From: Brevibacterium gallinarum | GTDB taxonomy: Bacteria > Actinomycetota > Actinomycetes > Actinomycetales > Brevibacteriaceae | Length of the DNA stretch: 64,000 nucleotides | Assembly (NCBI RefSeq): GCF_014836885.1 | Contig: NZ_JACSPY010000007.1 | Location: 25,562-89,561 of the forward strand | Direction: 5' to 3' | Part shown: positions 15,596-24,373 of the stretch, piece by piece | Layout: every line of letters begins with the position of its first letter | How positions within the stretch are numbered: the first letter of the stretch is position 1 | The notes under the pieces: generated by a model | The model's database searches: none | What the model was told of the DNA's origin: nothing | Seen by the model: only the letters and a program-made list of their open reading frames with translations | Program-made: the position numbers and the translations under genes

Positions 15596-16459
15596 TCAGT
15601 CGGTGCCGCCTGAGAGCAGGTCGGCACCGGCGATCTCAGTGATCGGCGGTGCCTCCGGGGGCGTATTGCCCCATGCCGGGCACATCGGCTTGAACGAACA
15701 CCAATTGCACAGCGGGGAACGGCGCGGACGCCAGCGCCCGGCCTGTGCGGCATCGGTGATCTCGTTCCAGATGCCGCGGACTTCGAATTCGGTGCGCTCG
15801 ATATCACCCATCGTCGGCTGCATGTCGATCGAGCTGCGCGAGCCGAGGTAGAGCAGCTTGAGGGTGTGCACGAGCTGGCCCTCAGCCAGGTAGTGCATGA
15901 GGGCATAGAAGCGCATCTGGAAATCGGCTTCGCGGCCGTACTGCGGTTTGGGCTGCTTGCCGGTCTTGTAGTCGACCAGCCGCACCGCCCCACCCGGGGT
16001 GGCGTCGACGCGGTCGATGAATCCGCGCAGCACCGGACCGCCCTCGAGCGGCACCTGCACGAACTCCTCCCGCCGGTCCGGTTCGAGCATCTGCGGAATC
16101 TCAAGCGCGAAGTACGAACGGCACAGCTCGGCTGACTCGTTGAGCAGCCGGCGGCGATCCTCCTCAGCGGGGAAGAGCTCAGCGACACGCCCGTCCTCGT
16201 CGGTCAGCCGGGTCAGCTCGATGGGCAGCAGCTCGATCGTCTTCTCCCACGTCCGCTCGGGGGCGACCGCGTCGAAGAGACGCTCGAGCACGGCATGGAC
16301 GAGGGTGCCGCGGAACGCAACGGGCGACAGCGGCTCAGGGATCTTGTCGACGGTGCGGAAGCGGAACTTCAGCGGGCACTGGACGAAGTCATTGGCCCGG
16401 GACGGAGAGAGCGCGACGAGTTTGGCCATAACCGAAACCCTACCGGCCGCCGCTGACAT
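15596..16459 (-). CDS. RecB-family PD-(D/E)XK nuclease with Fe-S cysteines
   Basis: A 287-residue stand-alone nuclease of the RecB/Cas4/AddB type. FRGTLVHAVLERLF supplies the metal-binding His, GFIDRVDA the first Asp, and LVDYKTGK the Asp-x-Lys core. Four cysteines frame the domain: one in FVQCPLKFRFR near the N-terminus and three in CNWCSFKPMCP near the C-terminus, the arrangement of a 4Fe-4S cluster. ATG 16459 or GTG 16462 follow GAGGAGGG by 12 or 9 bases; the commonly used MAKLVALSPSR start (16429) has no such site. Divergent from the M50 protease gene. Likely a DNA repair exonuclease; partner unknown. Confidence 0.85.
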   Translation of the reverse strand: MSAAAGRVSVMAKLVALSPSRANDFVQCPLKFRFRTVDKIPEPLSPVAFRGTLVHAVLERLFDAVAPERTWEKTIELLPIELTRLTDEDGRVAELFPAEEDRRRLLNESAELCRSYFALEIPQMLEPDRREEFVQVPLEGGPVLRGFIDRVDATPGGAVRLVDYKTGKQPKPQYGREADFQMRFYALMHYLAEGQLVHTLKLLYLGSRSSIDMQPTMGDIERTEFEVRGIWNEITDAAQAGRWRPRRSPLCNWCSFKPMCPAWGNTPPEAPPITEIAGADLLSGGTD

Positions 16460-16533
16460 CACTGACCGTTCCCTCCTCGGCCTGGGCAGACTCTCCTCGG
16501 CATGGGCGCGCAGAGACAGCAGGGCATCCCCTT

Positions 16534-16539
16534 TAGGAT
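16534..16539 (+). promoter_or_regulatory. -10 box of the M50 protease gene
   Basis: TAGGAT lies seven bases before ATG 16547, fitting a leaderless transcript and supporting that start over the in-frame ATG 16538. Confidence 0.45.
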
Positions 16540-16546
16540 GGTGGAC

Positions 16547-17725
16547 ATGACTGAGGCGAGCGCGAAGGCAAACCCCCCGGCCAAACGGACCGGGGCGTCG
16601 AACGGGCTCATCATCGGCTGGGTCTTCGGTGCTCCCGTCGTCCTCGCCTGGTCCTGGTTCATCGCCGCGGTCATCATCACAGTGCTCTTCGCCCCATGGG
16701 TCTCCAGCGTTCGGCCCGACCTCGGGTTTCTCTCCTGGGTCGTCGCCTTCGCCTATGCGGTGTTCCTCTTCGTCTCCGTCTTCCTCCACGAACTCGCCCA
16801 CGCGATCGCAGGGGCTGCCGTCGGGCAGAAGGTCGCTGCGATCGAGCTCAACATCTGGGGCGGCTTCACCCGGTTCGAACCCAAGATCGAGGAGGACCCG
16901 AAGCGAGCGGCATCGACGAGCTTCATCATCTCCGTCGTCGGTCCGGTCATCAACCTCGTCCTCGCCGGTCTCGGCTGGCTGTCCATGGGGGCCTTCGAAC
17001 AGTCCTCGGTGCCATGGCTGCTGCTCATCGCCGTGACGTTCGCCAACGCCGCATTGGGCATCATCAACCTGCTGCCGGGCATCCCGCTCGACGGCGGCTG
17101 GGCGATCCAGGCCCTCATCTGGCGTGGCACCAGCAGTCAGTACCTCGGGACCGTCATCGCCGCCTGGATCGGGCGGATCATTGCCGCCGGTTTCGTCTTC
17201 TGGGCTGTGGTCACCCCGCTGCTGCGCGGCGAGCGTCCCGACCTCATCACCGTGCTGTGGATGTCGGCGATCGCCTTCATGCTGTGGTTCTCCGCCAGCG
17301 ATGCCGTCACCCATGCCAAACGCGCCCGCCGCATGGAGACCTACGATCTGCACGCGGTCATCCAGCCGGCGATCGCGGCCACCCACGACTCGACCATCGA
17401 GCAGACCCTCGGCTTCGCCGACTCCCTCGGCAAAGGACCCTCGGTCATCATCGTCGTGCTCAACGAGCGCGGTCTGCCGTATGCGTTCCTCGACCGGCAC
17501 GCCGCCTCCCAGGTGCCGATCGGTGCGCAGCGGTCTGAGACGATCGCCGACTACGCCCGGCCCTTCGGCGGCTGGATCGGGGTGCCCGAGGACATCACGG
17601 CCCCGCACCTGCTCGAGTCGCTGACCCACCGGCCGAAGGCCGCCTACTGCATGGTGATGCGCGGCTCCACACTCACCGGTGTCATCGACCTGCAGGAGTT
17701 CTTCGACGAACTCCTCGCCGACTGA
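16547..17725 (+). CDS. M50 site-2-protease-like intramembrane metallopeptidase
   Basis: Polytopic membrane protein of 392 residues. The zinc-binding helix is FLHELAHAIAGA (HExxH) and the third ligand is in NLLPGIPLDGGWAIQ, both in membrane segments. An N-terminal cytoplasmic stretch of about 20 residues precedes the first helix. About 130 C-terminal residues resemble a CBS-pair-like regulatory region, as in other Rip3/SpoIVFB-type actinobacterial proteases. It probably cleaves membrane-bound regulators; the substrate is unknown. It sits just upstream of trmI and the proteasome locus, a common actinobacterial arrangement. Confidence 0.87.
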   Translation: MTEASAKANPPAKRTGASNGLIIGWVFGAPVVLAWSWFIAAVIITVLFAPWVSSVRPDLGFLSWVVAFAYAVFLFVSVFLHELAHAIAGAAVGQKVAAIELNIWGGFTRFEPKIEEDPKRAASTSFIISVVGPVINLVLAGLGWLSMGAFEQSSVPWLLLIAVTFANAALGIINLLPGIPLDGGWAIQALIWRGTSSQYLGTVIAAWIGRIIAAGFVFWAVVTPLLRGERPDLITVLWMSAIAFMLWFSASDAVTHAKRARRMETYDLHAVIQPAIAATHDSTIEQTLGFADSLGKGPSVIIVVLNERGLPYAFLDRHAASQVPIGAQRSETIADYARPFGGWIGVPEDITAPHLLESLTHRPKAAYCMVMRGSTLTGVIDLQEFFDELLAD

Positions 17726-17809
17726 ACCGCCGGTGACCGTGTGCCGCCTGCGTTCACGCAGTGAGAGGCCTGACCAGCCGGCCGGGCCAGGGACTAGAGT
17801 GGGGAGCAT

Positions 17810-18871
17810 ATGAATGCACAGCAGGCTTCCGGCGCGCCCGTGCGGCGCGGACCCTTCCGGATCGGCGACAAGGTCCAGCTGACCGACCCGAAGGGTCGAC
17901 TGCAGACGATCGTGCTGACTCCAGACGGCACCTTCCACGCCCACACCGGCACGCTTGACCACGCCCAGCTCATCGGCCAGCCCGAGGGCGTCGTCGTGCG
18001 CAACTCCAGCGGCACCGCCTACCAGGCGCTGCGCCCGCTGCTGGAGGATTTCGTGCTGTCGATGCCGCGCGGAGCGGCCGTCATCTACCCGAAGGACGCC
18101 GCGCTCATCACCACGCTCGGTGACATCTTCCCCGGCGCTGTCGTCGTCGAAGCCGGTGTCGGCTCCGGTGCGCTGACCCTGTCGCTGCTGCGCGCGGTCG
18201 GCGATCAGGGCAGCGTCCACTCCTTTGAGATGCGCCCGGACTTCGCCGAGATCGCCGCCGGCAACATCGCCGACTTCTTCGGCGGGGAGCACCCGGCATG
18301 GTCGTGCACCACCGGCGATCTCGCAGAGGAGCTGCCGAAGGCCTTCGAACCCGGAGAGGTCGACCGAGTCGTCCTCGACATGCTCGCCCCATGGGAATGC
18401 CTGCCGGCCGTCACCGAGGCCCTCATTCCCGGGGGAGTGCTGACCGTCTACGTCGCCACCGCCACCCAGCTCTCGCGCACCGCCGAGGCGATCCGCGCCA
18501 CTCGCATGTACACCGAACCGCACGCCATGGAATCGATGATCCGCGACTGGCACCTCGAAGGACTGGCGGTGCGCCCAGTCCACCGGATGATCGGCCACAC
18601 CGGGTTCCTGCTCTTCGCCCGCCGGCTCGCTCCGGGCGTCGACCCGCTCGAGCGCAAGAAGCGTCCGCAGGGCTCCGAACCCAGTGCTGAGGACCGCGCC
18701 CACTGGGAAGGCGGAGAGTTCACCGACGAGACCATCGGCCACCGCTATGCGACCGGCAAGAAGATGCGCCGGCTCAAGCGCGAGGTCGGCTCCCGGCGCA
18801 AAGCCGAGGACGCCGCCCAGCAGACTGCGGCAGCCGCCAGCGACGACCCCACCGCGAAGGAGGACCAGTGA
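17810..18871 (+). CDS. trmI: tRNA (adenine-58-N1)-methyltransferase TrmI
   Basis: SAM-dependent methyltransferase (353 residues) that forms m1A58 in the tRNA T-loop as a homotetramer. The N-terminal beta-barrel FRIGDKVQLTDPKGR is followed by PKDAALITTLGDIFPGAVVV and motif I EAGVGSGALTLSLL, then FEMRPDFAEIA and VVLDMLAPWECL (catalytic Asp region). A basic, Ala-rich 45-residue C-terminal tail (about 309-353) is extra. ATG 17810 has GGGGAG four bases upstream. Its stop overlaps the arc start by four bases (GTGA), so it shares an operon with the proteasomal ATPase, as in mycobacteria. Confidence 0.93.
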   Translation: MNAQQASGAPVRRGPFRIGDKVQLTDPKGRLQTIVLTPDGTFHAHTGTLDHAQLIGQPEGVVVRNSSGTAYQALRPLLEDFVLSMPRGAAVIYPKDAALITTLGDIFPGAVVVEAGVGSGALTLSLLRAVGDQGSVHSFEMRPDFAEIAAGNIADFFGGEHPAWSCTTGDLAEELPKAFEPGEVDRVVLDMLAPWECLPAVTEALIPGGVLTVYVATATQLSRTAEAIRATRMYTEPHAMESMIRDWHLEGLAVRPVHRMIGHTGFLLFARRLAPGVDPLERKKRPQGSEPSAEDRAHWEGGEFTDETIGHRYATGKKMRRLKREVGSRRKAEDAAQQTAAAASDDPTAKEDQ

Positions 18872-20592
18872 GCCCCACCACCCCGGATCCCACCGCGGAT
18901 CTTGCCAAGCTGCGCAAGGACTCAGCCCAGCTGCGCCAGCAGCTGTTCAACGCCTCGAAGCGCAACGAGGCACTGACGAAGACGCTGCGCCAGGCGCGCG
19001 ACGAACTCGCCCGCATCCGCACCGAAGCCGAGCGGATGTCCGATCCGCCGAACTCCTTCGGCACCGTCCTGGAAGTCGTCACCGACGCTGAAGGCGTGCC
19101 CGAACTCGACGTCCACGTCTCCGGGCGCCGGATGCGCGTGGCGATCTCGACCGAGCTCGACACCGCCGAGCTGCGACCGGGCATCCAGGTCCGCCTGTCC
19201 GAAGGCCTCGTCGCCCTCGAAGCCTGCGACTACACCCGGGTCGGCGACGTCGTCACCGTCCGCGAGGTGATGAGCGAGGACCGGATCCTCATCGGCACGC
19301 CCGGCGACGACGAGCAGGTCTACATCCTCTCTGCTGTGCTGCAGGAGGAGGGCGTGCGTCCCGGTGACGCCGTGCTCGTCGACACCCGCACCCGGTTCGC
19401 CTACGAGAAGATCGCCAAGCCCGAGGTGTCCTCGCTGCTGCTCGAGGCCGTCCCGGACATCTCGTACAACGACATCGGCGGTCTGGAAGCCCAGATCGAC
19501 ATGATCCAGGACGCCGTCGAGATGCCCTTCGAGCACCCGGAGCTCTACACCGAGCACGGCCTCAAACCGCCCAAGGGCATCCTGCTCTACGGCCCGCCCG
19601 GCTGCGGCAAGACGCTCATCGCCAAGGCTGTTGCCCACTCCCTGGCCCAGCGCCGCGGAGACGCGACGACGCGTTCGTACTTCCTCAACATCAAGGGCCC
19701 CGAGCTGCTCGACAAGTACGTCGGCGAGACCGAGCGCCAGCTGCGGCTCATCTTCGCCCGGGCACGGGAGAAGGCCACAGCCGGCTCACCGGTCGTGGTG
19801 TTCTTCGATGAGATGGAGTCGCTGTTCCGCACCCGCGGCACCGGCAAGTCCTCCGATGTCGAGACGACGATCGTTCCGCAGCTGCTGGCCGAGATCGACG
19901 GTGTCGAGCAGCTGGAGAATGTCATCGTCATCGGTGCCTCGAACCGCGAGGACCTCATCGATCCGGCGATCCTGCGCCCGGGCCGGCTCGACGTCAAGAT
20001 CCGCATCCAGCGTCCGGACCGCTCCGGGGCAGCCGAGATCTTCTCGAAGTACCTCGTGCCCGAGCTGCCGCTGCACGAGTCGGTGCTCGACGCGGTCGAG
20101 GGCTCACGCGTGCAGGCCGTCGAGGCGCTCATCTGGCGCTGTGTTGAGCGGATGTACGCCCACAGTGAGGACAACGAGTTCGTCGAGGTCACCTACGCTG
20201 ATGGCAGCGCCGAGGTGCTGTACTACTCGGACTTCGCCTCCGGTGCGATGATCTCCAACATCGTCGACCGTGCGAAGAAGCATGCGATCAAGGCGCTGCT
20301 GGCCGACGGGCAGCGCGGCATCAGCTGGGAACACCTCGAGCAGGCGATCGTCGAGGAGTTCTCCGAACACGAGGACCTGCCCAACACCTCGAACCCGGAT
20401 GAGTGGTCGCGGATCTCCGGCCGCAAGGGCGAACGCGTCACCCACCTGCGGATGCTCGGCCAGCAGCGCTCACAGGCTGCTGAGGCCGATGCGCGTGCCG
20501 AACGCGACCGGCAGCTCGACGCCGAGGTGCGCGCCGCCTCGGGCACGGTGGGCGAACCGGAGACCGCGACCCCGGACCCGGACCTGCTGTGA
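18868..20592 (+). CDS. arc: Proteasome-associated ATPase ARC/Mpa
   Basis: Hexameric AAA ATPase (574 residues) that binds Pup through its N-terminal coiled coil and feeds pupylated proteins to the 20S proteasome. In order: coiled coil (about residues 8-55), two OB-fold domains (to about 200), AAA module with Walker A GPPGCGKTLIAKA (about 241), Walker B VVFFDEME (about 311) and Arg finger region RPGRLDVKIRIQRPDR. GTG 18868 has AAGGAGGA upstream and overlaps trmI. Oddity: the C-terminus reads TPDPDLL; the penultimate Tyr of the characterised Mpa tail (GQYL), needed to dock on the proteasome, is missing. Confidence 0.95.
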   Translation: MSPTTPDPTADLAKLRKDSAQLRQQLFNASKRNEALTKTLRQARDELARIRTEAERMSDPPNSFGTVLEVVTDAEGVPELDVHVSGRRMRVAISTELDTAELRPGIQVRLSEGLVALEACDYTRVGDVVTVREVMSEDRILIGTPGDDEQVYILSAVLQEEGVRPGDAVLVDTRTRFAYEKIAKPEVSSLLLEAVPDISYNDIGGLEAQIDMIQDAVEMPFEHPELYTEHGLKPPKGILLYGPPGCGKTLIAKAVAHSLAQRRGDATTRSYFLNIKGPELLDKYVGETERQLRLIFARAREKATAGSPVVVFFDEMESLFRTRGTGKSSDVETTIVPQLLAEIDGVEQLENVIVIGASNREDLIDPAILRPGRLDVKIRIQRPDRSGAAEIFSKYLVPELPLHESVLDAVEGSRVQAVEALIWRCVERMYAHSEDNEFVEVTYADGSAEVLYYSDFASGAMISNIVDRAKKHAIKALLADGQRGISWEHLEQAIVEEFSEHEDLPNTSNPDEWSRISGRKGERVTHLRMLGQQRSQAAEADARAERDRQLDAEVRAASGTVGEPETATPDPDLL

Positions 20593-20614
20593 GCCGGGGC
20601 TGGCCGCCGTCAGC

Positions 20615-20992
20615 TCAGCGTGCCGAGCGCCCGGCCACGGCGGTGGCGATGACCCGCCAGCCGACGAGGGTGACGAGGTTGAGGCTGGCGGCCACGACGA
20701 TGAACGGACCCTCGGTGCCCTCGCCGGTCAGCGCCCGGATGACGAGGCCCACGAGCACTGTCGTGGCCCACAGGCCGGTGCCGGTGCGCAGCGGCGCGAG
20801 TGGGGCGGCCCACACGGCGTTGAGCAGCCAGGCGATGACGAGCCCGGCGAGGAACGGCCAGGCGGTGCCGAGGATCTGCTCGGGCACCAGCGACTGGTGG
20901 TGCGTGTAATGGCCGACGACCGTGAACAGCGCGACCAGGCACGCGTCGACGACGACGGCGATGAACAGGTGAGATGATTTCTTTGCAGCCAC
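20615..20992 (-). CDS. DUF3054 family membrane protein
   Basis: A 125-residue protein with four predicted transmembrane helices (about 8-26, 42-61, 71-88 and 95-118). The family is unassigned. It lies on the opposite strand between arc and dop, breaking the proteasome operon. GTG 20992 has no ribosome-binding site but is six bases from a good -10 (TAGAAT), so the message is probably leaderless. Its small size and helix pattern would fit a transporter-like or accessory membrane protein; nothing ties it functionally to pupylation except position. Confidence 0.75.
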   Translation of the reverse strand: MAAKKSSHLFIAVVVDACLVALFTVVGHYTHHQSLVPEQILGTAWPFLAGLVIAWLLNAVWAAPLAPLRTGTGLWATTVLVGLVIRALTGEGTEGPFIVVAASLNLVTLVGWRVIATAVAGRSAR

Positions 20993-20998
20993 GCAACG

Positions 20999-21004
20999 AT
21001 TCTA
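20999..21004 (-). promoter_or_regulatory. -10 box of the DUF3054 gene
   Basis: TAGAAT on the minus strand, six bases before GTG 20992, in the 43-base gap between this gene and dop. It is the clearest leaderless-type -10 in the window. Confidence 0.55.
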
Positions 21005-21035
21005 CGTCCGCGCCGGCGGCAGACAGGAGGAGGAC

Positions 21036-22595
21036 ATGCTGAGTGTCAGACGCGTGATGGGAGCAGAGACCGAGTTCGGGATCTCCCAGCCCGGCCGCCC
21101 GCACGCCAACCCGATGCGCGATTCCGCCCGCGTCATCGACGCCTACGCAGGTCCACGGGGCCTAAAGTCCTCGCAGAGCTTCTGGGACTTCGACACCGAA
21201 TCCCCGCTGGCCGATGCCCGCGGCTTCATCATGAACGAAGCCCAGGCCCACATCTCGCAGCTGACCCACCTGCCCCAGGCGCAGCCGGACGCCCAGTACC
21301 TGGCCAACGTGGTGCTGGAGAACGGCGCCCGCTACTACGTCGACCACGCCCACCCCGAATACTCCTCACCGGAGACGCTGACCCCGCGCGATGTCGTGCT
21401 GTGGGACCGGGCCGGCGATGTCGTGGCGCTGCGCTCGGTCGAGACGCTGGCCGGTGGCGAGGAGCCGGTCAACCTGTACAAGAACAACACCGACTCCAAG
21501 GGCGCCAGCTACGGCGCGCACGAGAACTACCTGGTCGACCGCAGCGTCGACTTCGACGAGCTGGCCGCCTGCCTCATCCCGTTCTTCACCACCCGCCAGA
21601 TCCTGTGCGGTGCCGGCCGGGTCGGGATCGGCGCCTCAGGGGAGGAGCCGGGCTATCAGATCTCCTCCCGGGCGGACTTCTTCGAAGCCGAGATCGGGCT
21701 GGAGACGACCCTGCGCCGCCCGATCGTCAACACCCGCGACGAACCGCATGCCGATCCGCTGCTCTACCGGCGACTGCACGTCATCATAGGCGATGCGACG
21801 ATGGCCGAGCCGGCCACCCTTGTGCGCTTCGGTTCGACCTCGCTCGTCCTCGGGCTCATCGAGTCCGGCCGGTGCCCGCGCATCGAACTCGCCGACCCGG
21901 TCGCAGCCCTGCAGCAGGTCTCGCATGATCTGAGCCTCTCGGCCCCGCTGGAGCTGGTCGACGGATCGTCCATGACCGCGATTGAGATCCAGCGGATGTA
22001 CTGGCAGGCCGCCGCCGAGGCGGTGGGCGCCTCTGCAGATGAGGACACTGCCGAGGTGGTCGAGATGTGGGATCGGTTCCTCACCGACCTGGCCGAGGAC
22101 CCGATGCGCCTGGCCGGCGAGATCGACTGGGTCGCCAAGCTGCAGCTGCTGACCGGTTATCAGCAGCGCGAATCGCTGCCCTGGAACCACCCGAAGCTCG
22201 CCCTCATCGACGTGCAGTACCACGATGTGCGCCCCTCCAAAGGGCTGTTCTACAAGCTCGAGGCCGCCGGGCGGATCCGGCGGTTCACCACCGATGAGCA
22301 GGTCGCCCACGCGGTGGAGAACCCGCCGGAGGACACGCGCGCCTACCTGCGCGGGCGGGTCGTCGAGAAGTTCACCGACTCCCTCATCTCCGCCAGCTGG
22401 GACTCCCTGGTCTTCACCACCGGTGGCGAACGGCTGGTCCGCGTGCCGATGAAGTACCCGCTCAAGGGCACGAAGGAGCTCGTCGGCGAGATCGTCGAAT
22501 CCGCCGGCAGCGTGGATGAGCTGTTGAAATCATTGGGCATCACTACACTTGAGGACAGCAGTCCAGCAGTCCACCGCGACAGGAATGAGGTGTGA
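21036..22595 (+). CDS. dop: Deamidase/depupylase of Pup (Dop)
   Basis: Carboxylate-amine-ligase fold enzyme (519 residues) that deamidates the C-terminal Gln of Pup to Glu and also removes Pup from substrates. N-terminal [13 protein letters not shown] carries the Mg/ATP-binding Glu pair. The nucleophilic Asp lies in [14 protein letters not shown] (D103), and [18 protein letters not shown] is the conserved nucleotide-binding loop. ATG 21036 follows GGAGGAGGAC. Pup starts two bases after its stop. The presence of a Pup ending in Gln makes the deamidase activity necessary here. Confidence 0.95.
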   Translation: MLSVRRVMGAETEFGISQPGRPHANPMRDSARVIDAYAGPRGLKSSQSFWDFDTESPLADARGFIMNEAQAHISQLTHLPQAQPDAQYLANVVLENGARYYVDHAHPEYSSPETLTPRDVVLWDRAGDVVALRSVETLAGGEEPVNLYKNNTDSKGASYGAHENYLVDRSVDFDELAACLIPFFTTRQILCGAGRVGIGASGEEPGYQISSRADFFEAEIGLETTLRRPIVNTRDEPHADPLLYRRLHVIIGDATMAEPATLVRFGSTSLVLGLIESGRCPRIELADPVAALQQVSHDLSLSAPLELVDGSSMTAIEIQRMYWQAAAEAVGASADEDTAEVVEMWDRFLTDLAEDPMRLAGEIDWVAKLQLLTGYQQRESLPWNHPKLALIDVQYHDVRPSKGLFYKLEAAGRIRRFTTDEQVAHAVENPPEDTRAYLRGRVVEKFTDSLISASWDSLVFTTGGERLVRVPMKYPLKGTKELVGEIVESAGSVDELLKSLGITTLEDSSPAVHRDRNEV

Positions 22596-22596
22596 G

Positions 22597-22791
22597 ATGA
22601 GCGGCCAGGAGCAGATCCGCCACAATCGCAAGGACGGAGCCGAACCGCCGGAGGAGGCACCGGTCGCCCCGCAGGCGCAGACCCAGATCAGCACGGAGGC
22701 CGTCGACTCGATCCTCGACGACATCGACTCGGTGCTGGAGACGAACGCCGAGGAGTTCGTCCGCAACTTCGTGCAGAAGGGCGGCCAGTGA
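22597..22791 (+). CDS. pup: Prokaryotic ubiquitin-like protein Pup
   Basis: A 64-residue, mostly disordered modifier that marks proteins for the proteasome. The N-terminal two thirds are rich in Gln, Pro and charged residues (the ATPase-engaging part). Residues 34-60 hold the Mpa-binding helix ([20 protein letters not shown]). The C-terminus is VQKGGQ, the deamidation-dependent GGQ form. ATG 22597 is preceded by GAGGTGTGAG and lies two bases after the dop stop; its own stop overlaps the prcB start (GTGA). A longer frame upstream is just dop read in another frame. Confidence 0.97.
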   Translation: MSGQEQIRHNRKDGAEPPEEAPVAPQAQTQISTEAVDSILDDIDSVLETNAEEFVRNFVQKGGQ

Positions 22792-23606
22792 ACACCGGCT
22801 TCGATCCCGCCTTCCTGTCAGCGACGACGAACTCGTTCACCGACTTCGCCCGCACCGTCGCCCCCGATGTGCTGCCGCACATCTCACCTGAGCAGCTCGT
22901 CTCCGCCTCCGGTGAGCGGGCCGGGGTGCCCGACGGCACGACGATCATCGCGTTCAAGACCGCCCACGGCGTGCTCATGGCCGGTGACCGGCGGGCCACC
23001 GTCGGCAACCTCATCGCCAGCCACATCATCGAGAAGGTCCACGCCGCCGATTCCGCCTCGGTCATCGGCATCGCCGGCACCGCCGGCCTGGCCCTCGAGC
23101 TCATCCGGCTCTTCCAGCTCGAACTCGAGCACTACGAGAAGATCGAGGGCACCCCGCTGTCCCTGGAGGGCAAGGCCAACCGGCTGGCTTCGATGCTGCG
23201 CGCCGGCCTCGGCCTTGCGATGCAGGGCCTGGCAGTCGTGCCGCTGTTCGCCGGTGTCGAACCCGGCCGGGACTCCGGACGGATCTTCAGCTTCGACGTC
23301 ACCGGCGGCAAATACGAGGAAGTGAACTTCCATTCGATCGGCTCCGGCTCCGGGTTCGCCCGCGGTGCGCTGAAGAAGCTGTGGTCGCCCGGCCTGTCCG
23401 AGGCCGGGGGAGTGCGGGTCGCCGTTGAGGCGCTCATCGATGCCGCCGACGACGACTCGGCCACCGGCGGACCGGACTTCGTCCGCCAGGTCGCCCCGGT
23501 CGTGCGCGTCGTCGACGCCGACGGGGTGCGCCGGATCCCCGAATCCGAGGTGCTGCAGTACGCCACTGCGGTCGTCGCCTCCCGTGCAGAAGGAGACCGC
23601 CCATGA
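22788..23606 (+). CDS. prcB: Proteasome beta subunit PrcB
   Basis: Catalytic subunit of the 20S core (272-residue precursor). The propeptide ends at Gly50; autocleavage would expose Thr51 in [10 protein letters not shown], with the Lys at GDRRATVGN distance expected for the proteolytic centre. [11 protein letters not shown] near the C-terminus is a family hallmark. GTG 22788 overlaps the pup stop by four bases and the gene's own stop overlaps prcA (ATGA), giving a coupled pup-prcB-prcA-pafA string. Length and motifs match mycobacterial PrcB. Confidence 0.97.
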   Translation: MNTGFDPAFLSATTNSFTDFARTVAPDVLPHISPEQLVSASGERAGVPDGTTIIAFKTAHGVLMAGDRRATVGNLIASHIIEKVHAADSASVIGIAGTAGLALELIRLFQLELEHYEKIEGTPLSLEGKANRLASMLRAGLGLAMQGLAVVPLFAGVEPGRDSGRIFSFDVTGGKYEEVNFHSIGSGSGFARGALKKLWSPGLSEAGGVRVAVEALIDAADDDSATGGPDFVRQVAPVVRVVDADGVRRIPESEVLQYATAVVASRAEGDRP

Positions 23607-24373
23607 GCGCACCGTTCTATGTCTCTCCCGAACAGCTGATGAAGGACCGGGCGGAGTTCGCCCGCAAGGGAATCGCCCGCGGCCGCTCGGTCGTCGTGCT
23701 GCGCTACGACGACGGGATCCTGCTGCTGGCCGAGAACCCATCGGCGACGCTGCACAAGATCGCCGAGATCTACGACCGGATCGCCTTCGCAGCCGTCGGC
23801 AAGTACAACGAGTTCGAGACCCTCAGGCAGGCAGGCGTGCGCTACGCCGATCTGCGCGGCTACTCCTACGACCGCGCCGATGTCACCGCCCGCGGGCTGA
23901 CGAACGCCTATGCCCAGACGCTGGCGAGTGTCTTCACCACCGAGTCGAAGCCCTTCGAAGTCGAACTCGTCGTCGCCGAGATCGGCGAGCATCCCGCCAG
24001 CGACCGGCTCTTCCGCCTGTCCTATGACGGTTCGGTCGCCGACGAGAACGAGCATGTCGCCATCGGCGGGCAGGCCGAGGAGATCGGCAAGCGGCTGTCG
24101 GGGCTGCGCACGGCCGGCAAGCCGCTGGCCGAGGTGCTCGCCATCGGCCACACGGTGCTGGGCACCGGACGCGACGACGACGTCGACCTCGACGACCTCG
24201 AAGCCGCCGTGCTCGAACGCTCCGCCTCCTCGCACCGCACATTCCGCCGCCTGCAGCCCGATGACCTGCGCTCCCTGCTCGCAGCCCCAGCCACCGGTGA
24301 GGACACCGGCCGCGAGGAGGCGCCCACCGCCTCGGGCACGGAGACCCGACCCCAGGAGGACGAGGGCCAGTGA
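23603..24373 (+). CDS. prcA: Proteasome alpha subunit PrcA
   Basis: Structural and gating subunit of the 20S core (256 residues). N-terminal [20 protein letters not shown] supplies the gating segment and H0 helix, followed by [23 protein letters not shown] and the [17 protein letters not shown] strand typical of actinobacterial PrcA. It lacks an N-terminal Thr active site. The C-terminal 30 residues are acidic and low in complexity. ATG 23603 overlaps the prcB stop and the stop overlaps pafA (GTGA). Confidence 0.97.
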   Translation: MSAPFYVSPEQLMKDRAEFARKGIARGRSVVVLRYDDGILLLAENPSATLHKIAEIYDRIAFAAVGKYNEFETLRQAGVRYADLRGYSYDRADVTARGLTNAYAQTLASVFTTESKPFEVELVVAEIGEHPASDRLFRLSYDGSVADENEHVAIGGQAEEIGKRLSGLRTAGKPLAEVLAIGHTVLGTGRDDDVDLDDLEAAVLERSASSHRTFRRLQPDDLRSLLAAPATGEDTGREEAPTASGTETRPQEDEGQ

